Positions 45,359-54,466 are shown, numbered from the stretch's first letter. The stretch is 64,000 bases of DNA from TMED88 sp964515335 (GCA_964515335.1 CAZETS010000019.1:1-64000); one strand, 5' to 3'. Numbers and translations: made by a program. Notes: generated by a model not told the origin, from the sequence alone.

Positions 45359-45732
45359 CGGTCCGAAGGGCCGGCGCCGCCCAGGTATCGGTGGAGAGTC
45401 TCCTTGAGGTCGGCATCGTCCCACGGTTTGGGAACCAACGCCCGCACCCCCGCCTCGCGCAGCTCGTCGTCACTGACCGCGTCCAGCCAGCCGCTGATGA
45501 GCACGCGCACGACCTGCGGCCAGCGAGCAGCCACCTCGCGCATCAGCTCAATGCCCGTCATCCCAGGCATCTGACAGTCGGAGAGCAGCAGCTCCACCGG
45601 CCGTTCCTCGAGGACGCGAAGCGCCTCCGTTGCCCCCTCGGCGGTGACGATTTCCCAGCCCTCGCGCCGCAGGCTGCGCCGCAACGAGGCCAGGATGCGC
45701 GGCTCGTCGTCCACGACGAGCACGACTCTCAC
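45355..45732 (-). CDS. Single-domain response regulator
   Basis: 125 residues forming a receiver domain only: acidic pair VVDDEPRI, phospho-acceptor Asp in LLLSDCQMPGMTG, a signalling Ser/Thr in VLISGW and Lys in LVPKPWD. It has no output domain. The GTG at 45732 overlaps the kinase stop by four bases (GTGA), so kinase and receiver are translationally coupled. It probably signals by protein-protein contact or passes phosphate on. Confidence 0.9.
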   Translation of the reverse strand: MRVVLVVDDEPRILASLRRSLRREGWEIVTAEGATEALRVLEERPVELLLSDCQMPGMTGIELMREVAARWPQVVRVLISGWLDAVSDDELREAGVRALVPKPWDDADLKETLHRYLGGAGPSDR

Positions 45733-47405
45733 GTCGCGGCGTCCGTTCGGCCGGGTCCGGTGTCCGGCGGATCGAGGGGCAGCCAGACATCGAAGGTCGA
45801 GCCGCGGCCGGGCTCGCTCTCGACCGTCATGCGGCCGCCGTGGCGCTCGACGATCCCGTACGAGGTGGACAGCCCGAGCCCTGTCCCCGATCCGACCTCC
45901 TTGGTGGTGAAGAAGGGATCGAAGATGCGCTGCTGATCGACCGGCGCGATCCCCACCCCCGTATCCTGTATCCGCACCACGATGCCGCCCTCGCGCTGCG
46001 CGGTCACGATGCGGATCAAGCCCGGCCCGGCGTCGCGAGCAAGCGCTTCCTCGATGGCCTGATAGGCGTTGACGAGCAGGTTCATGAAGACCTGCTTGAG
46101 CGCCATCGGAAAGCAGCGCAACTCGGGGAGCTCGGCGTAGTCCTTCTCGAGCGTGACGCCGTGCTTCATCATCGTGAAGACGATGTTGGCAGTGGTGTCG
46201 ACGCACTGATTCACGTCGGCGAGCGTTCGCTCGTCGTCGCCCTTGTGGGAGAAGTCGCGGAGGTCGCGCACGATGTGGCGAATGCGCTCCGAGCCCTCCT
46301 GCGACTCGAGCACCGCCTTGCGGAAGTCCCGCCGCAGAAAGTCGGCGTCGACCCGGTCCTTCGTCTCGATCAGCGCGCGCACAGCCGCCCGCGACTGCGC
46401 CTCGCCGCCCACGCTAACGGCCTCGACGAGCACGTCCACCGCATCGAGGTAGGCGTCGAGGTCGTCGAGGTACTCGGTCATCTGGTAGAGGTTCGCGTGG
46501 ATGAAGCCCATGGGATTGTTGATCTCGTGGGCGACACCGGCCGCGAGCTGGCCGATCGAGGCCATCTTCTCCTGCTGCAGGACCTGCTGCTGCAGCTGCT
46601 TGATTTCGGAGAGGTCCTGGAAGATCGCCACCGCGCCGTGGGTGCCGCCGTCGGGATCGACGAGCGGCGTGCACGAGATGCCGATCGGCAGGGGCGAACC
46701 GTCGTCGAGCCGGATCATCGTCTCGGCCCCCTTGAACCGCACCCCCTCGTCGAGCGTGCGCTGCACCAACGACGGCTCGTCGGCAATCGCCGGAAACCAG
46801 TCGCCGACGTGCCGGCCCGAGAGCACCTCCTGAGCGCCGCCGAGGATCTCTCCGGCGGTGGGATTGGCGAAGGTGATGCGCCCGTTCGGGTCGACGACGA
46901 GCAGGGCACTGTTGATGCTCTGGACGATGTTCTCGTTGTAACGCTCGAGCCAGGCGATCTTGCGGTCCGCCGAGGCCCGCGCGCGCAGCTGCCGGAAACG
47001 GCGGATCTGCTCGAGGGCCACCACCGGCAGCACTTCGACGTAGTCGAGGCCGTCGCGCACGCAGTCGGACACGCCGGCGCGGAAGGCGTCGAGGGCATCC
47101 GACTCCGGGGCCGCGGCGGCGATCACGGCGACCGACGGCGGCGCCTCGGCGCCGATCTCGCCGAGCACCGCGGCAATCTCGGCCGTCTTGCGGCGATCGA
47201 AAACGATCAGGTCGATGTCGCCCGTCGCCGCGGCCCGGCAGCAACCGGCGACGTCAGCGGTGCGCAGGAAGCCAACTTCCCCGGCGATGCGGTCGAGCGC
47301 CGAGAGGGTGTCGTTCGGCGGCCCTTGCGCTTCGAAGACCACGATCTGCACGACGGAGGGACCCGCCGCGTCTCGCCTGACGTGGGTCGATCTCTCTCGC
47401 TCCAC
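45729..47405 (-). CDS. Soluble hybrid-like sensor histidine kinase with receiver-like and PAS domains
   Basis: About 558 residues from GTG 47405 (GGGGAAGG six bases upstream); GTG 47351 is possible. The N-terminal region (about 20-140) looks like a receiver domain (VQIVVFEAQGP, DLIVFDRRK) but lacks the acidic pair. A PAS domain follows (NINSALLVVDPNGRITF-like), then a DHp domain with AAGVAHEINNPMGFIHANL and an ATPase domain with NLLVNAYQAIEEAL, DTGVGIAP and GTGLGLSTSYGI. There are no membrane segments, so the signal is cytoplasmic. It is coupled to the single-domain regulator by GTGA. Confidence 0.88.
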   Translation of the reverse strand: MERERSTHVRRDAAGPSVVQIVVFEAQGPPNDTLSALDRIAGEVGFLRTADVAGCCRAAATGDIDLIVFDRRKTAEIAAVLGEIGAEAPPSVAVIAAAAPESDALDAFRAGVSDCVRDGLDYVEVLPVVALEQIRRFRQLRARASADRKIAWLERYNENIVQSINSALLVVDPNGRITFANPTAGEILGGAQEVLSGRHVGDWFPAIADEPSLVQRTLDEGVRFKGAETMIRLDDGSPLPIGISCTPLVDPDGGTHGAVAIFQDLSEIKQLQQQVLQQEKMASIGQLAAGVAHEINNPMGFIHANLYQMTEYLDDLDAYLDAVDVLVEAVSVGGEAQSRAAVRALIETKDRVDADFLRRDFRKAVLESQEGSERIRHIVRDLRDFSHKGDDERTLADVNQCVDTTANIVFTMMKHGVTLEKDYAELPELRCFPMALKQVFMNLLVNAYQAIEEALARDAGPGLIRIVTAQREGGIVVRIQDTGVGIAPVDQQRIFDPFFTTKEVGSGTGLGLSTSYGIVERHGGRMTVESEPGRGSTFDVWLPLDPPDTGPGRTDAAT

Positions 47406-47522
47406 CTTGCACCTTCCCCAGAGCCCGCTGCGCCCGGAAGGGGGCGTACGGGTGTCGGTGGGGGGGGTGCAAGCCAATCTACCGGATCGGCGAAGGGCCA
47501 CCAACCCGACGGCCCGGCCCGA

Positions 47523-48224
47523 TCAGGCGCCCAGCCCGCCCTCGCCGGTGCGCAGGTCGACGCCTACCCTGGCGGCGCGCCGGTAGTAGGTACTTCGCCC
47601 GATGCCGAGTCGCTTCGCGGCCTCGGCGGCGTCGCCGCCGGCCTCGCGCAGCGCGCGCTCGAGGGCGAGTCGCTCGTAGGCCTCGAGCGACAGTGGCACG
47701 TCGGTGGCCGGCTCGGCGACGAGCGGCACGCGAACCCAATCCGAGGCGAGGTCGTGCGCGCCGGCCCGGCCACGCGCCGGCCGCAGCTCGCCTGCGTCGC
47801 CGCCCGACGCCCGCAGACTTGCGGCTTCCACTGAGTCGAGCACGCGATCCACGTCTATGAACGGCTTACAAAGAAAGTCGAAGGCTCCCGCCCGCATGCA
47901 CGAAACGGCACTCTCGATGCTGGGGCGAGCGGTCATCGCGATCACCTCGACGTCCGGGCGCTCGCGCCTGACGCGCTCGATCCGCTCGAGGCCGAGCTGA
48001 TCCGCGCCTCCCGGACGATCGCTGCAGAGATCCAGCAGCAACACGGCCAGCCGCGGGCTGCTCAGCCAGCTGCCGAGCGCGTCGAGATCGTTCGCGGCCA
48101 CGATCGTATGACCACAGGGAGCGAGAATGCGGCAAATCGCACGTTGCACCAGCGGCTCGGCGTCGACGACCGCAACCGCGTCGCGAACGACGCCGGCCGC
48201 ACCCCTCCTTGCCCCGCGTGACAT
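47523..48224 (-). CDS. Response regulator with a C-terminal Fis-type helix-turn-helix
   Basis: 233 residues from ATG 48224, with GGAG six bases upstream; ATG 48236 is close. The receiver domain (about 12-130) has VVDAEPLVQRAICRIL, Asp in LLLDLCSDRPGG and Lys in LCKPF. The acidic pair is Asp-Ala, so it may be atypical. A linker leads to a Fis-like DNA-binding domain (about 180-225) with AYERLALERALREAGGDAAEAAKRLGIGRSTYYRRA. There is no AAA+ domain. It is divergent from the NtrC-type gene at 48354. Confidence 0.82.
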   Translation of the reverse strand: MSRGARRGAAGVVRDAVAVVDAEPLVQRAICRILAPCGHTIVAANDLDALGSWLSSPRLAVLLLDLCSDRPGGADQLGLERIERVRRERPDVEVIAMTARPSIESAVSCMRAGAFDFLCKPFIDVDRVLDSVEAASLRASGGDAGELRPARGRAGAHDLASDWVRVPLVAEPATDVPLSLEAYERLALERALREAGGDAAEAAKRLGIGRSTYYRRAARVGVDLRTGEGGLGA

Positions 48225-48353
48225 GCCTCGCTCCATGCCCAGTGCATCGGCCCCGGTCGCCGAGCCCTTGAGGCGTTGCGCCACGTCGGGTTGATGCGGC
48301 GGTGGGGCCGGTCTATGCTGCTCGCGCCCCCCCTCCGCACCGCGGAGTAGACC

Positions 48354-49757
48354 CTGCACGCATCTCACGTACTCGTCGTCGACGACGAAGAACTCTACCG
48401 GCGGGCACTCGAGCGCATCCTGCGCCGCGTCGGACACCAGGTCACCATGGCCCGAGATGCGAGCGAGGCGCTCTCGGCCGTCTCGGCCGCCGCCGTCTCG
48501 GCGGAGCCGCTCGACCTCGTGCTGTGCGACGTCAAGATGCCCGGCATCAACGGGCTCGAGCTGGTTCGGCAGATCCACGACCTGCAGCCCGACCTGCCCT
48601 GCATCGTGATCACCGGCTACGGCAGCGCCGAGGCGTCAGTCGAAGCACTCAGGGCCGGCGCCCACTGGTACCTCGAGAAGCCCTTCGAGCAGGAACGCCT
48701 CGACGTGGTGCGGCGCCTGGTCGAGCAGGCCATCGAGCACGGCCGGCTCAAGGCCGAGAACCGCCGCCTGCAGAGCGCCCTGCGCTCCAAGTACAAGTTC
48801 GACAGCATCGTCGGCAAGAGCGCCGCCCTGATGCACGTGCTCTCGCTGGTCGAGAAGGTCGCGGATACGGACAGCACCGTGCTCGTGACCGGCGAGAGCG
48901 GCACCGGCAAGGAGCTGATCGCCCGCGCCCTGCACTACAACAGCCGCCGCGCCGACCGCACCCTCGTCACCGTGAACTGCGGTGCGATTCCCGAGGAGCT
49001 GCTCGAATCGGAGCTTTTCGGCCACGTCAAGGGAGCCTTCACCAACGCCACCCACGACCGTGAAGGCCGCTTCGCGATGGCCGACGGCGGCACGATCTTC
49101 CTCGACGAAATCGGTGACATGAGCCCGAGCCTGCAGGTCAAGCTGCTGCGCGTCCTGCAGGAGCGCACCTTCGAGCCGGTCGGCTCCTCGAAGACCGTAC
49201 GGGTCGACGTGCGGATCATCGCGGCCACCCACCAGGACCTGCCGAAGCTGATCGAGCAGAACGAGTTCCGCGAGGACCTCTACTACCGGCTGAACGTCTT
49301 CCCGATCACGGTGCCGCCGCTGCGCGCCAGACACGAGGACGTGCCGCTGCTCGTGCACCACTTCCTCGATGTCGCCTCGCAGGACCGCGGGCTCCAGGTC
49401 GACTCGATCAGCGACGAGGCGATAGCGTGCCTGGCCGGCTACGAGTGGCCGGGAAACATCCGCGAGCTCGAGAACACCATCGAGCGGCTCGCGATCCTCG
49501 CCTCGGGGCCCGAGATCGTCCTCGACGACCTGCCCGACCAGCTGCGTGGCTCGGCGCACCCGGGGCCGAGCGTGGGCCAGCCCCTACCCGCCGACGGCAT
49601 CTCGCTCAACGGCGCCGTCGAGCAGCTCGAGCGCGACCTGATCGGCCAGGCGCTCGACCGAACCCAGTGGAACAAGAACCGCGCCGCCCAGCTGTTGGGC
49701 CTGAATCGCACCACCCTGCTCGAAAAGATCAAGAAGCGCGGGCTCACCCCCCCGTAG
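48354..49757 (+). CDS. NtrC-family sigma-54 activator, apparent CTG start
   Basis: 467 residues if it starts at CTG 48354, with GGAG six bases upstream. The in-frame ATG at 48447 falls inside the receiver domain, after the acidic pair (VVDDEE, about 8-13) that it needs. Between CTG 48354 and that ATG there is no ATG, GTG or TTG. Receiver: Asp59 in LVLCDVKMPG, Lys in YLEKPF. AAA+ domain: Walker A GESGTGKE (180-187), GAFTGA-type motif reading GAFTNA (227-232) and intact LDE at 250-252. C-terminal Fis helix-turn-helix: KNRAAQLLGLNRTTLLEKIKKRG. Target genes are unknown. Confidence 0.85.
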   Translation: MHASHVLVVDDEELYRRALERILRRVGHQVTMARDASEALSAVSAAAVSAEPLDLVLCDVKMPGINGLELVRQIHDLQPDLPCIVITGYGSAEASVEALRAGAHWYLEKPFEQERLDVVRRLVEQAIEHGRLKAENRRLQSALRSKYKFDSIVGKSAALMHVLSLVEKVADTDSTVLVTGESGTGKELIARALHYNSRRADRTLVTVNCGAIPEELLESELFGHVKGAFTNATHDREGRFAMADGGTIFLDEIGDMSPSLQVKLLRVLQERTFEPVGSSKTVRVDVRIIAATHQDLPKLIEQNEFREDLYYRLNVFPITVPPLRARHEDVPLLVHHFLDVASQDRGLQVDSISDEAIACLAGYEWPGNIRELENTIERLAILASGPEIVLDDLPDQLRGSAHPGPSVGQPLPADGISLNGAVEQLERDLIGQALDRTQWNKNRAAQLLGLNRTTLLEKIKKRGLTPP

Positions 49758-50173
49758 CGACGGGTCGCTGCGAAGATTTCGTCTTCACTCGCGCGGCGGA
49801 CACGCCGAAGCAGTGGAGGTCGCCGCGTGGCCTCCCGTACTACTCGGGCCGCGCACGTGGATGACGTTTTCGTAACTCCTGCCGCCCGATTTCGTCGGCT
49901 CACTGACGCTCTTGCATGTGGGTGAGCCGTCCTGCAGCCGCCTGAGGCAGGGCACCGCGCAGAAATCTGCGCGGTAAGCCTCCGCCCGGTGCCCCGGAAT
50001 CACTCGCGATTCCAGCTAGATGCGGCTTGCCGCTCGGCCCTTCTCGCGGCCCCGGGCCCGTCCGGCCGCGTTTTTCCGACCTCGAACGATCACTTGGCAC
50101 GCAGCCTGCTCTTGTATGGGGTGCAGCCGCGAACCGGGCTGCGCCACCCCTCGACCGGGGGGAGGGGAACTCG
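49758..50173. other. Leader region with predicted RNA structure upstream of the sigma factor gene
   Basis: 416 bp without a gene. A perfect hairpin at 49954-49975 (ACCGCGCAGA / TCTGCGCGGT) shares bases with an 8-bp pairing between 49950-49957 and 49987-49994 (GGGCACCG / CGGTGCCC), so the two cannot form fully at once. A third hairpin, GGAATC/GATTCC, lies at 49996-50013. No known riboswitch consensus was recognised. Confidence 0.5.
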
Positions 50174-50974
50174 ATGCGAGCCGGTGACGGCGATGAGGAG
50201 AAGGGCGAGATGGAGGCGATTCTTCGCGAGGCGAAGGAGAAGTACAACGAGATCCCCTCGGATGTGAAAGACGAGATCGTCCTCGAGCACACGTCGCTCA
50301 TCCGGTACATCGTGAACCGGATCGCAGTGCGCCTGCCCTCGCACATCGACCTCGACGACCTCTACAACACCGGCGTGATCGGCCTGATGGACGCAATCGA
50401 GAAGTACGACCCGGAGAAGAACTGCAAGTTCAAGACGTACGCGGAGTTCCGCATCAAGGGCGCCATCCTCGACCAGCTGCGCTCGCTGGACTGGGTGCCG
50501 CGCAGCGTCCGGCAGAAGAGCCGCAAGCTCGAGCGGGCCTACGGCGAGGTCGAGCAGCGCCTCGGACGATCGGCGACCGACGACGAAGTGGCCGACTCGC
50601 TGGGGCTCGAGATCGACAAGTTCCACACGTTGCTCAACCAGGTACGCGGCATCTCGCTGGTCAACCTGGAGGAGGTCCGCGGCACGAACAGCGACGGCGA
50701 CCGCGCCGGCACCTTCGCGGACATCATCGAAGACGTCCACAGCGAGAATCCCTTCGCCTCCCTCAAGCTGCTGGAGACGAAGCACGTCATCTCGGACACG
50801 ATCGGGACGCTGCCCGAGAAGGAGCGCCTGGTCGTCTCGCTCTACTACTACGAAGATCTCAACATGAAAGAGATCGGCAGCATCCTCGGCATCACCGAAT
50901 CTCGTGTGTGCCAGATCCACACCAAGGCCGTGATGCGCCTCCGCTCGAAGCTCAAGGGCATCGCCGATCGCTGA
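50174..50974 (+). CDS. FliA/WhiG-type RNA polymerase sigma factor
   Basis: 266 residues of the sigma-28 class. Regions: 2 (RYIVNRIAVRLPSHIDLDDLYNTGVIGLMDAIEKYDP and FKTYAEFRIKGAILDQLRSLDWVPRSVRQ), 3 (VEQRLGRSATDDEVADSLGL) and 4 (TLPEKERLVVSLYYYEDLNMKEIGSILGITESRVCQI). The ATG at 50174 has GGGGAGGGGA upstream. FliA directs flagellar genes in many bacteria, but none lie in this window. Here it may control motility, a cell-surface programme or a developmental switch. Confidence 0.9.
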   Translation: MRAGDGDEEKGEMEAILREAKEKYNEIPSDVKDEIVLEHTSLIRYIVNRIAVRLPSHIDLDDLYNTGVIGLMDAIEKYDPEKNCKFKTYAEFRIKGAILDQLRSLDWVPRSVRQKSRKLERAYGEVEQRLGRSATDDEVADSLGLEIDKFHTLLNQVRGISLVNLEEVRGTNSDGDRAGTFADIIEDVHSENPFASLKLLETKHVISDTIGTLPEKERLVVSLYYYEDLNMKEIGSILGITESRVCQIHTKAVMRLRSKLKGIADR

Positions 50975-51070
50975 CCGGGATCGCCGATTCCCGGCTGCAA
51001 TGCGCGACGCCGCGAGCACGCCTCGACCTGCCGGCCGGCTCGGCGGCCCGTCCCGCAGGCCGGATCGGGA

Positions 51071-51862
51071 CTATTTGTCGTACCGCACCAGCAAGGCGGT
51101 GACGTTGTCGATGCCGCCTCGCTCGTTGGCCGAGCGGATGAGCAGGTCGCAGGCCGCCTGGGGCTCGTCGGCCGCGAGGACGCGGGCCAGGATCTCGTCG
51201 TCGCGCAGATGCGCGGTGAGGCCGTCCGAGCACATCAGCACGCGATCTCCGGGCTGAAGCGTGAGCTCGGCGAGATCGGGCACGGCGCGCTTCCGCACGC
51301 CGAGCGCGCGTGTCAGCACGTGGCGGTGCGGGTGCTCGCAGGCGTCGGCCTCGCTGATCTGCTGGCGCCGCAGCAGCTCACCCACCACCGAGTGGTCGTC
51401 GGTCAGCAGCCGGATGCGGTCGCCGCGGACCAGGTAGGCCCGGCTGTCGCCGACGTGGGCGAGCGCAAGCCGCTCCTCGCCGAGCAGCAGGGCGACCAAC
51501 GTCGTCCCCATCCCCCGCAGCTCCCCGTCGTGCAGAGCGGCGGTGTGGATCTCGCGATTCGCGCAGTCCACCGCGTGGCGAAGCTTCTCGGCGGGGCTCA
51601 CCGCCGAGCCCTGGAGGGCCTCGACGGCACGAATCGCCGCCTCGGCGGCCATCTCGCTTGCGACCTGACCGGCGCGATGCCCCCCCATGCCGTCCGCCAC
51701 CAGATAGAGCCCTAGACCGGGCGCCATCGCGTAGCGGTCTTCGTTGGCCGCTCGCCGGCGTCCCACGTCGGTGCTGGCAGCGGCACGCAAGACCAAGGTC
51801 GGACTCCCGGATGGGTTGCCGGAATTCGGCCCCTCCGCGCGCTCGACCGATCTGCGAGACAT
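51071..51862 (-). CDS. PP2C-type serine/threonine protein phosphatase
   Basis: 263 residues from ATG 51862 (a TTG at 52009 opens a longer, low-complexity frame). Metal-binding and catalytic motifs: ANEDRY, LVADGMGGH, GMGTTLVAL, HVGDSRAYLV, DDHSVVGEL, MCSDGLTAHL and GGIDNVTALLV. Stp1/PrpC-like phosphatases reverse phosphorylation by Hanks-type kinases; no such kinase gene lies in the window. It is divergent from the receiver gene at 52104. Confidence 0.9.
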   Translation of the reverse strand: MSRRSVERAEGPNSGNPSGSPTLVLRAAASTDVGRRRAANEDRYAMAPGLGLYLVADGMGGHRAGQVASEMAAEAAIRAVEALQGSAVSPAEKLRHAVDCANREIHTAALHDGELRGMGTTLVALLLGEERLALAHVGDSRAYLVRGDRIRLLTDDHSVVGELLRRQQISEADACEHPHRHVLTRALGVRKRAVPDLAELTLQPGDRVLMCSDGLTAHLRDDEILARVLAADEPQAACDLLIRSANERGGIDNVTALLVRYDK

Positions 51863-52103
51863 GGGCGCCACGGGACCCGTGCGGGCTGTGCGGAGAGGCG
51901 CTCGATTGGATCGGCGGGAGCTGCGCGGGGCTTGAACCCTGGACGGAAGTGCCCCGCGGCGCGCCGACGCGGCACCCGCGGCTCCGCGAATCGTGCAGAA
52001 ATCGTTCAATTACCGGAGCCAGGGGGACGATGATTCCCACAGGCGTTACGCTCACGGTGTGCATCGGGGTGGGCTTTTCCCCCGATTTCGGGGGGAGAGA
52101 CCC

Positions 52104-53483
52104 ATGCCCAAGACCCTGCTCCTCGCCGACGACAGTGTCGTCATCCAGAAGCTCGTCGGACTGAGCTTTGCGAACGAGGACGTCGAGCTCGTCACCACCG
52201 ACAACGGTGACGACGCGATCGGCAAGGCACGCGCGTGCCGGCCCGACATCGTGCTGGCCGACGTCGTCATGCCCGGCCGCAGCGGCTACGAGGTGTGCGA
52301 GGCCATCAAGGGCGACCCCGAGCTGGCCCACGTCCCCGTGATCCTTCTGACCGGCACCTTCGAGGCCTTCGACGAGTCGCGCGCCCGGGCGGCCGGATCG
52401 AACGGGCACATCACGAAGCCCTTCGAGGCGCAGGCACTGGTCGACCGCGTCAACGAGCTGCTCAGCGCAGCGCCGCCGGCCGCGACACCCGAGTTCGAGA
52501 CCTTCGACGGCTTCGCGATCGCCGAGCCGGCCGTTCCCGATCGGCTGTCCGCCGAAGGCGGCTTCGGGGTCGCCACAGGGAACGCGGGACCGCCGCCGCT
52601 GACCGACACGGACCTGCTGTCGGCTCCGCTCGTGACGCCCGAACCCGACGACGTCGGCTTCGGCGATGGCGAGCACACGATCGCCATGCTGCCGGACATC
52701 GCCGAGGACGACCTTTTCGCGACGGCGGACACCGCGCCGGCGATCGGCGCCGACATGCCCTTCGAGGCGACCGACGCGACACCGCTGATCGAAGACCCGA
52801 TCACGGTACCGCCGCCGATCTTGGACGCTTCCGACCCGCTCGGGGCGCCCGCCTCCTTCGATGCGCCGGCGCACCTGGACCAGCCTGGCGATCCCTCGCT
52901 CACCACCGTCATCATGAGCGAAGGCGACAGGTCGAGCGACGACATCTCGTTCGCCGAGCCGATCGGCCCGGTGCGCTTTCTGGACCACGAAGCCGTTCAC
53001 CAGGACAGCGGTCACACGATGGGGGCCGGCGACCCCTTCTCGCAGCCGGTCGGCCACGAAGAGTCCGACTCGGGCTTCGACTTCGGGACGGCCGAAACGC
53101 CCGCGCCGGTCGACGCCGGCCCGTCGAGCGGCGGCACGGAACCGATCGACGACATCGCGCTCAGCGAAGGTCTGCTCGGCAAGCCGATCCGCCTGGACGA
53201 CGAGGCGCCCGCCCCCGAGCCGGTCCACACGCAACTCGCGCCGCCGGCCGACGAGGCAGGCGGCGGGCCCGCCAGCGCCGGGCCGGACATCACGCCGGTG
53301 ATGCGCGACCGGATCCACGACACCCTCGAGCGCGTCGCCTGGGAGGCCCTCGCCGACTTGAACGAGACCCTCGTCAAGCAGGTGCTGGAGCGCGTCGAGG
53401 CGATCGCCTGGGAGGTGATCCCGCAGATGGCCGAGGTCCTCGTCAAGGAGGAGATCCGGCGCATGAAGGACCAGGACGAGTAG
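52104..53483 (+). CDS. RomR-like response regulator with long acidic linker and C-terminal helical domain
   Basis: 459 residues from ATG 52104 (GGGGGGAGAG upstream). An N-terminal receiver (1-120) has LLADDSVVIQK, Asp in IVLADVVMPG and Lys in HITKPF. Then comes a Pro/Ala/Asp-rich disordered linker of about 270 residues. The conserved C terminus (about 400-459) has LERVAWEALADLNETLVKQVLERVEAIAW and EEIRRMKDQDE. The layout resembles RomR of Myxococcus, which works with MglA/MglB to set polarity. MglB- and MglA-like genes are in the window, so a polarity role is plausible. Confirming this needs a sequence search. Confidence 0.72.
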   Translation: MPKTLLLADDSVVIQKLVGLSFANEDVELVTTDNGDDAIGKARACRPDIVLADVVMPGRSGYEVCEAIKGDPELAHVPVILLTGTFEAFDESRARAAGSNGHITKPFEAQALVDRVNELLSAAPPAATPEFETFDGFAIAEPAVPDRLSAEGGFGVATGNAGPPPLTDTDLLSAPLVTPEPDDVGFGDGEHTIAMLPDIAEDDLFATADTAPAIGADMPFEATDATPLIEDPITVPPPILDASDPLGAPASFDAPAHLDQPGDPSLTTVIMSEGDRSSDDISFAEPIGPVRFLDHEAVHQDSGHTMGAGDPFSQPVGHEESDSGFDFGTAETPAPVDAGPSSGGTEPIDDIALSEGLLGKPIRLDDEAPAPEPVHTQLAPPADEAGGGPASAGPDITPVMRDRIHDTLERVAWEALADLNETLVKQVLERVEAIAWEVIPQMAEVLVKEEIRRMKDQDE

Positions 53484-53596
53484 GCGACAAGCGGGCACGC
53501 CGCACCCGCCAGCCCCTGCCCGGTCGCAGTGAGCGGGACTTCTCGACAGGCTGCTAGACTGCGCGCCCGGCCACCTTCCAGCGGCTCGGAGCGTCC

Positions 53597-54466
53597 ATGT
53601 CGTCCGATCGCACGCCGCCCCCCCTGTCCACCTGGCAACCCCTCCTCGACCTCTCGCTGGCCGAGGACGTCGGGCCGGGCGACGTCACCACGAACCTCGT
53701 GATCGGCCCCGACGCCAAGGGGCGGGCCCGCCTGGAAGCGCGCCAGGACCTGACGGTTTGCGGTCTGTTCGTCGTCGGCGAGGTATTCCGGCGCGTCGAC
53801 CCCGCACTCGCCATTCACGGACGGCGCGGCGAGGGCGAGTCCGTTTCGGCCGGCGAACCCCTCGCCTTCGTCGAGGGCCCCACGCGCGGCATCCTCACCG
53901 CCGAGCGCACCGCGTTGAACTTCCTCGGGCGCCTCTCGGGCATCGCGACCCTCACACGCCGCTACGTGGACGCGGTCGCCGGCAGCGGCTGTCAGATCGT
54001 CGACACGCGCAAGACGCTGCCCGGCTGGCGGGCGCTCGACAAGTTCGCCGTGCTCGCCGGCGGCGGCGTCAACCACCGCTTCGCCCTCTACGATGGCATC
54101 CTGCTGAAGGACAACCACATTGCCGCCTCGGGCGGTGTCGGGGCGGCCGTCGAGCAGGCGCTGGCCGCCGCCCCCGCCGGCCTGCGGGTGCAGGTCGAGG
54201 TCGAGTCGCTCGCCGATGCCGAGACCGCCTGTGCGGCCGGCGCGGACTTCCTGCTGCTCGACAATCGCACCCCCGACGAGGTGCGCGAGATCGTCCTCCG
54301 GCTCGGCGAGCGAGCGCTTCTCGAGGCCTCCGGCGGAATCACCCTCGACAACGTACGCGCCTTCGCGGAAGCGGGCGTACACCGCGTCTCGATCGGCGCG
54401 CTGACCCACTCGGCGGGGGCCGTCGACGTGGCACTCGAGGTCGAGGACGGGCCCGGAGCGCGCTGA
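53597..54466 (+). CDS. nadC: Nicotinate-nucleotide pyrophosphorylase (carboxylating)
   Basis: Makes nicotinate mononucleotide from quinolinate and PRPP in NAD synthesis. It has 289 residues: LAEDVGPGDVTTNL at the N terminus, then ERTALNFLGRLSGIAT, DTRKTLPGWRALDKFAV, LYDGILLKDNHIA and VEVESLADAE, which line the active site. Length is normal. It is co-directional with birA and coaX downstream. Confidence 0.96.
   Translation: MSSDRTPPPLSTWQPLLDLSLAEDVGPGDVTTNLVIGPDAKGRARLEARQDLTVCGLFVVGEVFRRVDPALAIHGRRGEGESVSAGEPLAFVEGPTRGILTAERTALNFLGRLSGIATLTRRYVDAVAGSGCQIVDTRKTLPGWRALDKFAVLAGGGVNHRFALYDGILLKDNHIAASGGVGAAVEQALAAAPAGLRVQVEVESLADAETACAAGADFLLLDNRTPDEVREIVLRLGERALLEASGGITLDNVRAFAEAGVHRVSIGALTHSAGAVDVALEVEDGPGAR

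Noticed and set aside
49900..50110. Cyclic-di-GMP, cobalamin or TPP riboswitch upstream of the sigma factor
   Set aside because: None of the consensus core sequences I know is present; only generic hairpins are seen, so it is reported only as a structured leader.
50174..50974. Sigma factor as evidence of a flagellar locus
   Set aside because: No flagellar gene is present in the window, so the FliA type alone does not prove flagella.
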